DNA of 64,000 bases. It comes from Methylocapsa acidiphila B2 (GTDB lineage Bacteria; Pseudomonadota; Alphaproteobacteria; Rhizobiales; Beijerinckiaceae). The translations under genes and the position numbers were made by a program. Below, one piece after another: positions 18,466 through 26,989 of this stretch. The notes beneath the pieces were generated by a model. It saw only the letters and a list, made by a program, of their open reading frames with translations, ran no database searches and was not told where the DNA came from. Location: positions 620,001-684,000 of the forward strand of contig NZ_KE386496.1 of NCBI RefSeq assembly GCF_000427445.1. Direction: 5' to 3'. Each line of letters opens with the position of its first letter. Positions within the stretch are counted from its first letter, which is position 1.

Positions 18466-18870
18466 ATGGGCGAAAAGGTCTGTGGCATGCCAGCGTTGTC
18501 CACCCCGCCGGCAATTATCATCACCTTCGATGAAGGCGGCGAAGTTTCCAAATATATCCAGCGCGAACGTGCATGGGAGGCGCAGAAGCGGCGCATCATC
18601 GTGCGCGGCTTGTGCGGCTCAGCCTGCACGATCTATCTGAAATCGCCTTTTTTGTGCGCCGAGCCGACGGCCCAATTCGCCTTTCATGAATCCTATCTTC
18701 GTCGCGGCAAGTCGGAGACCGCGTTGGTCGATCCGGAGAGCAATTCCTACATGCTCCAATGGTATCCGCAGCGCATTCGAGAATTCATCGCGTCGCAGGG
18801 CGGCTTGACCACAACGCCCGTCTACTTGGAAGGGCGTTGGATGCAACAGCTTGTGCCTCAATGCAAATAG
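18466..18870 (+). CDS. ClpP/crotonase-fold-like hypothetical protein
   Basis: A 134-aa protein in which GGEVSKYIQRERAW, then RIIVRGLCGSACTIYL, then AQFAFHESYL follow the layout of small ClpP-like serine-hydrolase relatives: an oxyanion glycine pair, a Ser in a CxSAC motif and a His. Unlike most such proteins, it lacks a visible signal peptide, and the frame upstream is closed, so it may be a truncated descendant. The function is unknown. It stands alone between uvrD and the convergent tautomerase gene. Confidence 0.5.
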   Translation: MGEKVCGMPALSTPPAIIITFDEGGEVSKYIQRERAWEAQKRRIIVRGLCGSACTIYLKSPFLCAEPTAQFAFHESYLRRGKSETALVDPESNSYMLQWYPQRIREFIASQGGLTTTPVYLEGRWMQQLVPQCK

Positions 18871-18918
18871 GCCCGAGCGGAAGAGGCGAATGCGGGCCAA
18901 GAGCGTCGAGGCGTTTCC

Positions 18919-19299
18919 TCATCCATATTGCGCGATCCCATTTCCGAAGGACCAATTTTCCTTTGCAACCTCGACGAGATTCACGAACACGTTTTCGGGC
19001 CTGATCCCCGGAGTCTTAGCCAAAATCTCGGCGAAGCGCGCATAAAACGCCTTTTTCTTCTCCAAAGTGCGCGTGTTGTTGGCGGTAATCTCGATGATCA
19101 CGAAATCATCGTCGCGCGCTATGCCGAGATAGCTTGCGCTAAAGAGAAAATTATCGCGCTCATATTCGTCGATTAGCATGAAGCGATCGTCCTCGGGCAC
19201 GTCGAAGGCCTCGCGCATGGCCTGATAGACGCGGTCCAAAATGGCCTTGCGATATTCGGGCGGCTTGCCCTTCAACAATGAAACGCGGATCAGCGGCAT
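18919..19299 (-). CDS. Tautomerase family protein
   Basis: A 126-aa protein of the 4-oxalocrotonate tautomerase/MIF superfamily. After Met removal the N-terminus is Pro (MPLIRVSLLKGK), the catalytic base of this family. The double-length arrangement resembles Tautomerase_2 members (FLFSASYLGIARDDDFVIIEIT). AAGG about 9 nt before the ATG supports the start. It follows the FAD dehydrogenase gene by 37 bp on the same strand, so both may act on hydroxy- or keto-acids; the substrate is not known. Confidence 0.82.
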   Translation of the reverse strand: MPLIRVSLLKGKPPEYRKAILDRVYQAMREAFDVPEDDRFMLIDEYERDNFLFSASYLGIARDDDFVIIEITANNTRTLEKKKAFYARFAEILAKTPGIRPENVFVNLVEVAKENWSFGNGIAQYG

Positions 19300-19336
19300 T
19301 CGTCGGAACCTTTCCTACCGTTTGTGAGGCGGCGCC

Positions 19337-20770
19337 TTAAAGCACCTTGCCGGGGTTGAGAATGTTCTTCGGATCGAGCGTGTGCTTCAACGCGCGCATC
19401 ACGTCCATCGCGACCTTGTCCTTCACTTTCGGCAACAGGTCTCGCTTCAACTGCCCGATGCCGTGCTCGGCGGAGATCGAGCCGTGATGCGCCGCGACGA
19501 TCCCGTGAACGATGGCGTTCACCTCGTCCCAGCGGGCGAGAAACTCCGCCTTGTCGGCTCCGATCGGCTGCGACACGTTGCAGTGGATATTGCCGTCGCC
19601 GACATGGCCAAAGGGCACTATGCGCGCGCCGGGAATCGTGGCGGTCACCGCGCGCTCGGCCTCTTCGATGAAAGCGGCGACATCGGCGACGGGCACGCTG
19701 ACGTCATGCTTGATCGAGCCGCCTTCATGGCGTTGGACCTCGGCTAAAAGCTCGCGCAATTTCCAAAAATCCTGCCGCTGGGCCTCGGAAGCTGCGAGCG
19801 CGGCGTCCTCGACAATGCCTTTTTCGGCCGCCGCCTCCAACAGCGCGAGCATGCGGTTTTCGAGGCCCTGGGAATGTTGTGAGGCGAGCTCCATCAGCAC
19901 GTACCAGGCGTGGGGTCCGGCTAAAGGGTCGCGGACGCCTTGCGCATGTTTGAGGACAAATTCGAGCCCGATGCGGGGGATTAACTCAAAACCGGTGATC
20001 TCGCCGCCCACCGTCTCCCCCGAGAGATCGAGCAGGGCGAGCGCCGCATGCGGGGAGCCGAGCCCAATAAATGCGGTCGCGATCTCGCGCGGCCTCGGAA
20101 AGAGCTTCAGGACGGCGGCGGTGATGATTCCGAGCGTGCCTTCTGAACCGATGAACAGATTCTTGAGGTCATAGCCCGTGTTGTCTTTCTTGAGCTTGGA
20201 CAAGGTCGATAAGATCCGTCCATCGGCGAGCACGACCTCGAGCCCGGTCACGAGATCGCGGGCGTTTCCATAGGCGATGACGGCGGTCCCGCCGGCATTG
20301 GTCGCGAGATTGCCGCCGATGGTGCAGGAGCCTTCGGAGGCGAGCGAGAGCGGGAATAGGCGTCCGGCGCGGGCCGCTTCCTCTTGCGCCCGCGCGAGCG
20401 TCATGCCGGCTTCGACGGTCATGGTGTTGGAGCCGACGTCGATCTCGCGGAGGGCTTGCATTCGGCCGAGCCAGAGTACGATGGAGCCGCCGCCGGAGTC
20501 GGGAATCTGTCCGCCGACGAGGCCGGTATTGCCTCCCTGCGGGACGACTGGCGTGGCGGTCTCGCTGCAGAGCTCGAGAACGGCCGCGACCTCCGCCGTG
20601 GAGCCGGGCCTGACGACACAGGCCGCCGCGCCTTTGAAGAGATCGCGCGGCTCATGCAGGAAAGGCTCGATGTCCATCGGGTCCGTGAGCACATTCGCGG
20701 GGCCGACAATATGCGCGAGGCGCGCCGCCAGATCGGTGCGGGTCAAGGGCGCTGGCGCGGCAGTGTCCAT
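19337..20770 (-). CDS. FAD-binding 2-hydroxyacid dehydrogenase (GlcD/D2HGDH-like)
   Basis: A 477-aa flavoprotein of the VAO/PCMH group. The FAD-binding domain contains VVPQGGNTGLVGGQIPD and the SEGSCTIGGNLATNAGG segment; the C-terminal FAD-oxidase_C domain has FGHVGDGNIHCNVSQ (His metal/substrate ligands) and ends SAEHGIGQLKRD...LDPKNILNPGKVL. These are hallmarks of D-lactate, D-2-hydroxyglutarate or glycolate (GlcD) dehydrogenases. No GlcE or GlcF partners lie nearby, which favours a stand-alone D-lactate or D-2-hydroxyglutarate enzyme. Which of these it is cannot be decided here. Confidence 0.88.
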   Translation of the reverse strand: MDTAAPAPLTRTDLAARLAHIVGPANVLTDPMDIEPFLHEPRDLFKGAAACVVRPGSTAEVAAVLELCSETATPVVPQGGNTGLVGGQIPDSGGGSIVLWLGRMQALREIDVGSNTMTVEAGMTLARAQEEAARAGRLFPLSLASEGSCTIGGNLATNAGGTAVIAYGNARDLVTGLEVVLADGRILSTLSKLKKDNTGYDLKNLFIGSEGTLGIITAAVLKLFPRPREIATAFIGLGSPHAALALLDLSGETVGGEITGFELIPRIGLEFVLKHAQGVRDPLAGPHAWYVLMELASQHSQGLENRMLALLEAAAEKGIVEDAALAASEAQRQDFWKLRELLAEVQRHEGGSIKHDVSVPVADVAAFIEEAERAVTATIPGARIVPFGHVGDGNIHCNVSQPIGADKAEFLARWDEVNAIVHGIVAAHHGSISAEHGIGQLKRDLLPKVKDKVAMDVMRALKHTLDPKNILNPGKVL

Positions 20771-21052
20771 GTCAGTTTTCGTCCCTTCGCCCGCTTAGCG
20801 GAGAAGCGCGGCGCAATCTTTATCGCGTCGCGCGCCCTCGGCCGTTTTCATCGGCGCGCCGCCTTGTCCATCGGTATAATAATTGCTGTTCAGTCGCTTA
20901 GAAGACAAATCCGACCATAGACCGTGCAAGAATATCGGCTTCCATCTGGCGCCGATTCTTCGCAAGCGCGGCGCCTCACCCTAGCAGCGGATCGCCCAGC
21001 CTTCCACTCGTCACCGAAGGAGGAAGCGGCGCGTCGCTGCGACCCGAGGCGA

Positions 21053-21724
21053 ATGGCTCGAGAGATTCTCAATTGGACTCCACGGATGAAGCTGTTCTTC
21101 ATGTGCGGCTATAACTCCGACGCAGCGCATGATGCGGAGGCGCGGCCGCCGGCTTATCAGGACGCTTATCGCTTCTGCCGCGCCGTGCGTTCCGGTCGGT
21201 TCGAGCAGCCGTTCCTGATCCATATGAAGACGGATAAGGTCAGCATCACCCAAAGAAACATTGGCCTGGCTCGCCGCGCCTTTGGAAAATTCATCGCCAA
21301 GCGGATCGCGGAGGAAGGGTCTTGGTCGAATCCGCTCCTCGTCCCGATCCCGTCTGAAGATGCGCTGATCGACGCCAAGGAGTTTCGCTCATGGGTCATG
21401 GTGAGCGAGGCTTTGGCGCCGATCGATCTCAAATGGTCTCTGGTCGATGCGCTGTTTTGGACGGCGCCGCCCTTGTCTCTCGACGCCCACTCGGTTGCGC
21501 CGCCGATGGTTTGCGACTTTCCTGTGGGGGGCCAGGCGATCGTCCTGCTTGACGATATCGTGTCCTCCAGCGCCTCCCTCTTCGCCGCGAGGGACTGCCT
21601 TCGCGCCGAAGGGGCCGTGGTTCTCGGGGCCATCGCCTGCGGCCGCCTCGTTCACGATTTTAGCGGGGAGGCTTTCGGCCGGCAGGAGATCTGGCTGGAC
21701 GAGGCGCCGGGCGTGGACAACTAG
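21053..21724 (+). CDS. Phosphoribosyltransferase-like protein
   Basis: A 223-aa protein (the frame opens earlier, at a GTG at 20924). Its C-terminal half holds VGGQAIVLLDDIVSSSASLFAARDCL, a close match to the PRPP-binding hydrophobic-D-D-hydrophobic loop of type I phosphoribosyltransferases (as in ComF), and LLVPIPSEDALID, which resembles the substrate strand of ComF-type proteins. Neither the partner base nor a zinc domain is visible. The N-terminal part (MKLFFMCGYNSDAAHDAE) is unfamiliar. The start is uncertain: 21053 and 21086 are both ATG with weak ribosome sites. It could be an amidophosphoribosyltransferase-like regulator or a DNA-uptake relative. Confidence 0.55.
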   Translation: MAREILNWTPRMKLFFMCGYNSDAAHDAEARPPAYQDAYRFCRAVRSGRFEQPFLIHMKTDKVSITQRNIGLARRAFGKFIAKRIAEEGSWSNPLLVPIPSEDALIDAKEFRSWVMVSEALAPIDLKWSLVDALFWTAPPLSLDAHSVAPPMVCDFPVGGQAIVLLDDIVSSSASLFAARDCLRAEGAVVLGAIACGRLVHDFSGEAFGRQEIWLDEAPGVDN

Positions 21725-21774
21725 GCGCGTCGATCGGCTGGCGCCGTTTTGCATGTGCCGTTCATTGCGCGGGC

Positions 21775-21891
21775 CTAGAGCGCGTTCCGATTGGGTGGAA
21801 TCACCCAATCGAAAAGAACTCGCTCCAATTCAATAAGTTGGAGCATGTTCTAATCGAAAAAGTCGTGCAACTTTTTCGGAACATGCTCTAG
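21775..21891. repeat. Palindromic intergenic repeat, copy A
   Basis: A 117-bp element bounded by imperfect 14-bp inverted ends, CTAGAGCGCGTTCC and GGAACATGCTCTAG. Inside are three hairpins: CGATTGGGTG/CACCCAATCG, CTCCAA/TTGGAG and CGAAAAAGT/ACTTTTTCG. The first 40 bp recur almost unchanged at 63205, and the same plan appears inverted at 54357. It resembles a REP/MITE-type non-autonomous element. Confidence 0.75.
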
Positions 21892-21927
21892 GGACCTCGC
21901 GCGCTTCAACGCTAGGGTTTGCGACGG

Positions 21928-22164
21928 ATGAATGAAGAAACGGATTTTGCAGTCGAGCAGGCGGATGAGGAGACCATTCTCGTGCGTCATCTCCACGAGG
22001 CCCATCGCTACGCGTTTTTCATCGTTGCCGAGGGCGGCCGCCGCAGTCTCGGCGATGGAATCACGATCGGCAATAATGCGACGGTCAATGATGGCGCGAG
22101 CTTTAGCGGCGAGGCGCGCGCTTTCGCGGAAGCCGAGGCGCGAAGCCGCAAACTGATCGATTGA
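21928..22164 (+). CDS. Small hypothetical protein, 78 aa
   Basis: Acidic N-terminus (MNEETDFAVEQADEETILVRH), then a beta-rich central part (AYFFIVAEGGRR-like) and an Ala/Glu helix at the end. No family is recognised and there is no signal or membrane segment. The ATG at 21928 is preferred to a TTG three codons earlier. It is convergent with the DUF5131 gene, only 3 bp apart. The frame's codon use looks genuine, but the evidence is thin. Confidence 0.45.
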   Translation: MNEETDFAVEQADEETILVRHLHEAHRYAFFIVAEGGRRSLGDGITIGNNATVNDGASFSGEARAFAEAEARSRKLID

Positions 22165-22167
22165 ATT

Positions 22168-23088
22168 TCAGGCGCCGGCCGGCGGAAATGCCTCGTGGAG
22201 AAGGCCGTCGAGGAGGCGGCTCGCGGGTCTCGCGCCCAGTCGCTCCCAACTCATCTTGGCCGGCGCGTCGACCGAGCCGGCCTCGACGCCGGCGAAAGGG
22301 ACATGCTCGCCCCATTGCCGCCAAAAGAACGCTGCGCCGCCCTTGGCGCATTGGTCGCGCAGCGATCGCGCCCAATCCGGGTGGCAGGGCTGCGCCTCGC
22401 CGCCTGTCTCGCCGCCTGCGACGACCCAATCCAGGCGCGCCGCGCCGGCGTTCGGGTTCCCGAGCCATGAGCCGAGCTTGAGATCGAGCGGCTCAAGCAA
22501 GGGTTCGGCCGCGATCCAGCGCACCGCCGACGGCGTTTGCAGCAGAAGCGGAATGCGGCGGTCTGCTTCTTTCTGGTTCTCGGCGGTGACCCCGAGCCAG
22601 ACATTGAGAAGCGGCCAGGCGCCGATCTCGCGGGTCGCCTCGCCGCCCGGCGCAATTTTCTCCATGGCGAGGGCGATTCGGCCGGGCGTCGCAGGGTCCG
22701 CGACATAGGGCTGCATCACCTTCGGCCGTTTGGTCAGCACTTGGAAAATGTGGCGCGGCGCGAGCGCCATGACCGCGAAGACGAGATCGATCGTCTCGAC
22801 GGGAAGCGATTCGTGGAAGAGATCGGACAAAGCGTTGACGAAAATTCGGCGCGGGCTCTCCCAGCCGAGCGGGAGCGCGAGGCGCTCCTCGAGAAGCGCG
22901 ATCTTGCCGGTCCAGGCTGCGCCTCCCGGACCGATTTCCGCGAATCCATGTCCCCACTGGCCGCTTTGCGACGCCGCGGCGGTGAGACCTTCAGCATAGC
23001 AATGGCGACAGGCAGCGCTTTTGCGCGTGCAGCCGGCGAGCGGATCCCAGACCGCATCCGCCCATTCGATCGCGAGGCGCGTCTCCAA
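22168..23088 (-). CDS. DUF5131 (phage Gp37/Gp68-like) family protein
   Basis: A 306-aa protein of the DUF5131/Gp37-Gp68 family. Near the N-terminus it has WDPLAGCTRKSAACRHCYAE, a C-x6-C-x2-C cluster like a radical-SAM [4Fe-4S] site, followed by the family blocks IFVNALSDLFHE, HIFQVLTKRPKVM, NVWLGVTAENQKEAD, WIAAEPLLEPLDL and WVVAGGETGG. Members occur in phages and in defence or mobile contexts, often beside a TcmP gene; none is present here. The biochemical role is unknown. It lies 5 bp after an unknown 126-aa gene on the same strand, so the two are probably cotranscribed. Confidence 0.85.
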   Translation of the reverse strand: METRLAIEWADAVWDPLAGCTRKSAACRHCYAEGLTAAASQSGQWGHGFAEIGPGGAAWTGKIALLEERLALPLGWESPRRIFVNALSDLFHESLPVETIDLVFAVMALAPRHIFQVLTKRPKVMQPYVADPATPGRIALAMEKIAPGGEATREIGAWPLLNVWLGVTAENQKEADRRIPLLLQTPSAVRWIAAEPLLEPLDLKLGSWLGNPNAGAARLDWVVAGGETGGEAQPCHPDWARSLRDQCAKGGAAFFWRQWGEHVPFAGVEAGSVDAPAKMSWERLGARPASRLLDGLLHEAFPPAGA

Positions 23089-23093
23089 GTCGC

Positions 23094-23474
23094 TCAGCCT
23101 ATGTAGTCTTGGACGATATCGGACAGAAGGCGGTTCATGTCGTCGATCGCCTTGTTCGTGAAAACCGAGCTCTTCTCGCCAGTCGCCCGATTGGACAGCG
23201 CGAATTTCTCATGCTCGAAATTGATCTGCTCGCCGATGATGGCGAAGGGAATGCTCAAAACGGGCTTGCCCGGCCGCGAGGCTTCGAGCACGCCCGCGAC
23301 TCTGCCTTCCGCCGCCGACACTTCCGGATTGTTGACGATAAGGCCGAAGTTAGGACCGATCTCTTTCTGAATCATCTCGTTCAAGACGCTGATCCAGCGG
23401 AAGAAGCCCGTGAAATTCGCCTGCGCCTCGCGGATTAGGCGCTCTTCCTCCGCGCTCGGCCCCGTCGCCGTCAC
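23094..23474 (-). CDS. Hypothetical protein, 126 aa
   Basis: A GTG-initiated frame with no ATG available upstream before a stop. The protein is soluble and helical at both ends, with a central strand-rich part (GKPVLSIPFAIIGEQINFEHEKFALSNR). No family is recognised. It ends 5 bp before the DUF5131 gene, which suggests joint expression. There is no clear ribosome site. Confidence 0.55.
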   Translation of the reverse strand: MTATGPSAEEERLIREAQANFTGFFRWISVLNEMIQKEIGPNFGLIVNNPEVSAAEGRVAGVLEASRPGKPVLSIPFAIIGEQINFEHEKFALSNRATGEKSSVFTNKAIDDMNRLLSDIVQDYIG

Positions 23475-23607
23475 GCGCCGGCCCCGCGGCGTAGAATGTC
23501 TTTAGTTCCGGCCATGATGCGTCCTTTCGGCGTCGCCGCCCTGCATGAGTTCCGAGCGCGGATCCGCGGCGCTCAGGCGAGTGGCGCCGAACGGCGGGGC
23601 TCAGGCT

Positions 23608-23943
23608 TTAATTGAATATTGGAAGGCCGATATAGGTGTCGTCCGCGCCGCCCCAGGCTTTGTGCAAATCGAAGCCTTCTTTCCATTTCGCGGATTCCGC
23701 CTCATCGGCAGGCCGATGCGTGACCTTCGCCTCTTCGTTTCCGGCAAGAAGATATTTCTTCGCATTGCGGACGAAGCGATCGAGATCCTTCTTGTCATTG
23801 GGACGGATCACGCAGCGCGGCGCGCCGTCGACCAAAATCATCATGGGCAGCATGTTCCTCGTCTCCGCTCCGCGAGAAACGCGGTCGAGAGCGCGCGTCT
23901 CGCCTTGATGCAGCGCGACAAAGCCCATGCAATGATCATGCAA
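23608..23943 (-). CDS. Hypothetical protein, 111 aa
   Basis: Begins MHDHCMGFVALHQGETRAL and continues with MLPMMILVDGAPRCVIRPNDKKDLDRFVRNAKKYLLAG, a compact alpha/beta-looking soluble protein without signal or membrane segments. I do not recognise the family. A later in-frame ATG (MLPMMIL) could be the start. Its codon use resembles that of its neighbours. It sits alone between the 126-aa gene and tRNA-Trp. Confidence 0.45.
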   Translation of the reverse strand: MHDHCMGFVALHQGETRALDRVSRGAETRNMLPMMILVDGAPRCVIRPNDKKDLDRFVRNAKKYLLAGNEEAKVTHRPADEAESAKWKEGFDLHKAWGGADDTYIGLPIFN

Positions 23944-24068
23944 CGCAATAGTAGCGGGGCAGGTGAAATCAACGAGGGGCGTAGTTTCGACTCGAGCGGG
24001 AAAAGGGGGGCTTTTTTCGCGGTCGGCTTGATTTGCGCCGGCGCTTCAAGCTAATGTCCCGCACGCTT

Positions 24069-24146
24069 AGGAGTGTAGCTCAATTTGGTTAGAGCACCGG
24101 TCTCCAAAACCGGGGGTTGGGGGTTCGAGTCCCTCCTCTCCTGCCA
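24069..24146 (+). tRNA. tRNA-Trp (CCA anticodon)
   Basis: All arms fold: D stem GCTC/GAGC, anticodon stem CCGGT/ACCGG with loop CTCCAAA, and T arm GGGGG-TTCGAGT-CCCTC; the CCA end is encoded. The acceptor stem AGGAGTG/CTCTCCT has one T-T mismatch at the sixth pair. A possible promoter is TTGATT (24028) with 18 nt to TAATGT (24052). Confidence 0.95.
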
Positions 24147-24247
24147 GCCGGCGAGAGATCTTGCGTCAGCTTTTGGGTCCAAGCCACCTTCTAGGCGGAC
24201 CGCCAGCCTAGACGACTGACGGCCCAGCGGTCTCCTCCGACGCAGCG

Positions 24248-25042
24248 TTAAGAACAAACGGCCTTGCCGCATTTCCTGACATTCGCGACCTTGGCCTGAA
24301 GCTCGTCATAGCCGACGGCGCCGACGATGACGTCCTCGCCGACGACATAGGTTGGCGTGCCGGTCACTTGCAGCGACTTGGCGAGGGCTAGGGATTCGTC
24401 GACCCCGGCTGTCGCCCCGGCGGCTTCCGCGTCCTTCCCCAGCCTTTCCATGTCGAGGCCAAGATCCTTGGCGACCGCAAGCGCTTCCGCCTTGCCGACA
24501 TGGCCACGCGCGCCCAGCAGTTTCTGGTGAAACTCCCAGAATTTCGCGCCCTTGATCTGATTATTCGCGGCATTGGCTATGCGCGCCGCCTCGGTCGAGC
24601 CTGGCGAGAGAATGGGAAGATCGCGCAAGACGATGCGCAGGTCCGGATTTTCCTTCATGAGCCGCGCGAGGTCGTTCAGGGCGCGCTTGCAATAACCGCA
24701 ATTGTAATCGAAAAATTCGACCAGGGTGATTTTGCCGTTCGGATTGCCGATCACCGCCTGCTTGGCGCCGCTAAAAAGCGGGTTTGACGGATTTCCGACG
24801 ATTTCATTTCGCGCCTTGGCTTCGGCGAGCTTATCGCGCGCCTCGAGCTCGCCGATGGCCTCGCGCAAAATCTCCGGCTTTTCGAGAAGATAATCCTTGA
24901 TGATCGACTGGATCTCGCTCTTCTGCTCAGGCGTGAAAGGCTCGGCGCGCGCCGGCGCGAAGGGGAGGGCGAATGCGACGATGGCGAAGGTCGCCGCAAG
25001 GCTCGCAAGATGCCGGAACGGCGCCGGGGGCAGCTGAAACAT
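24248..25042 (-). CDS. DsbA-family periplasmic thiol:disulfide oxidoreductase
   Basis: A 264-aa exported thioredoxin-fold protein. A signal peptide covers about residues 1-33 (cleavage after APARA). A short N-terminal helical region (EIQSIIKDYLLEKPEILREAI), as in ScsC/BdbD-like proteins, precedes the thioredoxin fold. The active site is FFDYNCGYCKRAL (CGYC), and the cis-Pro loop is VTGTPTYVVGED. Expected role: forming or isomerising disulfides in envelope proteins. Two further Cys lie at the C-terminus (RKCGKAVCS). GGAG 8 nt before the ATG fixes the start. It diverges from the aminotransferase gene. Confidence 0.9.
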   Translation of the reverse strand: MFQLPPAPFRHLASLAATFAIVAFALPFAPARAEPFTPEQKSEIQSIIKDYLLEKPEILREAIGELEARDKLAEAKARNEIVGNPSNPLFSGAKQAVIGNPNGKITLVEFFDYNCGYCKRALNDLARLMKENPDLRIVLRDLPILSPGSTEAARIANAANNQIKGAKFWEFHQKLLGARGHVGKAEALAVAKDLGLDMERLGKDAEAAGATAGVDESLALAKSLQVTGTPTYVVGEDVIVGAVGYDELQAKVANVRKCGKAVCS

Positions 25043-25222
25043 TCAATTTTCTCCTCGAAATAGATCCAAAGCATAGAGCGTTAGCCGGCTTATGGGAATG
25101 TCGGGCGGCCGACGCAAGGCGATCATCTTTTTCTTATCGGAAATCAGCGCGCGCCGGCCGACATCCGCTTCGGGGCCGAGACGCAAAAGCAGCGACGCCG
25201 AGACATCGAAAGGATTTGCGGG

Positions 25223-26416
25223 ATGACGGAGCCCTTGGCGCAATTGAAAGCCCCGGCCGAGCGCCACGCGCCGATTTCGCGAAGATCCGATGTCGCGCCC
25301 TTCATGGCTCTCGACGTTATGGTCGGCGCGCGACGGCGCGAGCAGGAAGGGCATGACGTCATCCATCTCGAGATCGGCGAGCCAGCCGCGTCGCCGCCGC
25401 GCGCGGTTCGGGAGGCCGCCCTCGCGGCGCTCGACGGCCGCCGCATCGGCTATACCGAGGCGCTCGGACGGCCGAGCCTCAGGGCGCGGATCGCGCGGCA
25501 TTATCGCGAGACCTATGGCGTCGAGATCGCGCCCGAACGGATCGCCGTGACAACCGGCTCCTCCGGCGGATTCATTCTCGCCTTTCTGGCCTTGTTCGAC
25601 GTCGGCGCGCGGGTCGCGATCGCCGCGCCTGGCTATCCGGCCTATCGCAACATTCTGGAGACGCTCGGGATCGAGACGGTGACGCTGGAGGCGCCGGAGG
25701 AGAACGGCTTTATCGTCACGGCCGCCATGATCGAGGCGGCGCATGCCGAAAAGGCGCTCGACGGCGTCCTCTTGATGAGCCCGGCTAATCCGACCGGAAG
25801 CATGACGAGCGGAGATGCGTTGCGGGAAATCTGCGAGGCTTGCGCGCGCTTGAGGATCGCCTTGATTTCCGATGAGGTCTATCACGGCTTGACCTATGAG
25901 GCGCAGGCGCAAAGCGCGCTGCAATTCTCCTCCGACGCCGTCGTCGTGAATTCCTTCTCCAAATATTTCTGCATGACCGGCTGGCGGATCGGCTGGCTCG
26001 TCCTGCCCGACGCTCTTATCCGTCCGATCGAACGCCTTCAGCAGAGCCTGGCGATCTCAGTTCCCTTCTTAAGCCAGCTCGGGGCCGAGGCCGCCTTCGA
26101 GGCGAAGGCCGAACTCGCCTCCGTGGTCGCGGCCTATGCGCGAAACCGTGCGATTCTCTTGAATGAATTGCCCGCCATGGGACTCGGGCGGTTTCCCCGG
26201 CCCGACGGCGCCTTTTACGTCTATGTGGACGTCTCCCGCTTCACCGATGATTCGCTCGATTTTTGCGGCCGGATGCTGAAGGACATTGGCGTCGCCGCGA
26301 CGCCGGGACTCGATTTTGACCGCTGTCGCGGTCATTGCGCCGTGCGTTTCTCTTTCGCTGGGCCGGAGAAGGATCTGATCGAAGCGATGCTGCGCTTGAA
26401 ATCCTGGCTCCGTTGA
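25223..26416 (+). CDS. Class I/II PLP-dependent aminotransferase
   Basis: A 397-aa fold-type I aminotransferase. The PLP lysine lies in VVNSFSKYFCMTGWRIGW, the conserved Asn in LLMSPANPTGSM, Asp/Tyr in ISDEVYHGLTYE, and the carboxylate-binding Arg near the end (GHCAVRFSFAG). The N-terminus IHLEIGEPAASPP is typical of aspartate/alanine-type enzymes. AAGGA 8 nt before the ATG supports the start. The specific amino donor is not decidable. It is divergent from the DsbA-like gene and followed by an SRPBCC gene. Confidence 0.9.
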   Translation: MTEPLAQLKAPAERHAPISRRSDVAPFMALDVMVGARRREQEGHDVIHLEIGEPAASPPRAVREAALAALDGRRIGYTEALGRPSLRARIARHYRETYGVEIAPERIAVTTGSSGGFILAFLALFDVGARVAIAAPGYPAYRNILETLGIETVTLEAPEENGFIVTAAMIEAAHAEKALDGVLLMSPANPTGSMTSGDALREICEACARLRIALISDEVYHGLTYEAQAQSALQFSSDAVVVNSFSKYFCMTGWRIGWLVLPDALIRPIERLQQSLAISVPFLSQLGAEAAFEAKAELASVVAAYARNRAILLNELPAMGLGRFPRPDGAFYVYVDVSRFTDDSLDFCGRMLKDIGVAATPGLDFDRCRGHCAVRFSFAGPEKDLIEAMLRLKSWLR

Positions 26417-26498
26417 GCGGGCGGCTTTCGCCAAGGGAAGGGCGGAGCTTCCGATCGACTCGCACTTTGGCTTCGGCTGACGAAGAGGACGATGAAAA

Positions 26499-26984
26499 AT
26501 GCGGAAATTCTGGATGAAGGCGTCCCTCGCCTTGGCGGTCTCGGCCGGCGGAGCCGAGGCGGAACAGGCCCTCGTAAGGCTCGATGTGAAAACGACGCCC
26601 GACAAGGCCTGGGCGGCGATCGGCGATTTCTGCGGGATCAAGGATTGGCATCCGGCGGTCGCCTCCTGCGAATTGAAGAGCGACGGCAAGACCCAGATCA
26701 GAACGTTGATCTTGAAGGACGGCGGCAAGATCGAGGAGCAGGAAGCCAATTGGAACAATCTCGGCCGAGCCTATTCGTCCAAGGTTCTGGAGAGTCCTTT
26801 GCCGGTCGAAAAATTGAGCTCGACGCTCAAAGTCCTGCCGATCGACAAGAAGAAGATCCAATTGCTGTGGACGAGCTCATTCAAGCCGGTCGGACCCGCG
26901 GCCGAGGCGCAGAAGGCCGTTTCCGACTATTATCTCTCCGGGTTGAAAAGCCTCAGGGATAGGCTGGAGTCGGACGGCAAGTAG
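26499..26984 (+). CDS. Exported SRPBCC (polyketide cyclase-like) family protein
   Basis: A 161-aa protein with a short signal peptide (MRKFWMKASLALAVSAGGAEA) and a START-like SRPBCC ligand-binding fold: VRLDVKTTPDKAWAAIGDFCGIKDWHPAVASCEL is the usual first strand-helix of polyketide_cyc2 proteins. The ligand is unknown; export to the periplasm suggests a lipid or small hydrophobic molecule. It lies 82 bp after the aminotransferase, possibly in the same transcript. Confidence 0.78.
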   Translation: MRKFWMKASLALAVSAGGAEAEQALVRLDVKTTPDKAWAAIGDFCGIKDWHPAVASCELKSDGKTQIRTLILKDGGKIEEQEANWNNLGRAYSSKVLESPLPVEKLSSTLKVLPIDKKKIQLLWTSSFKPVGPAAEAQKAVSDYYLSGLKSLRDRLESDGK

Positions 26985-26989
26985 ATATG

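Noticed and set aside
22168-23474. Prophage remnant
   Set aside because: Apart from the DUF5131 protein there is no integrase, capsid, terminase or lysis gene around it.
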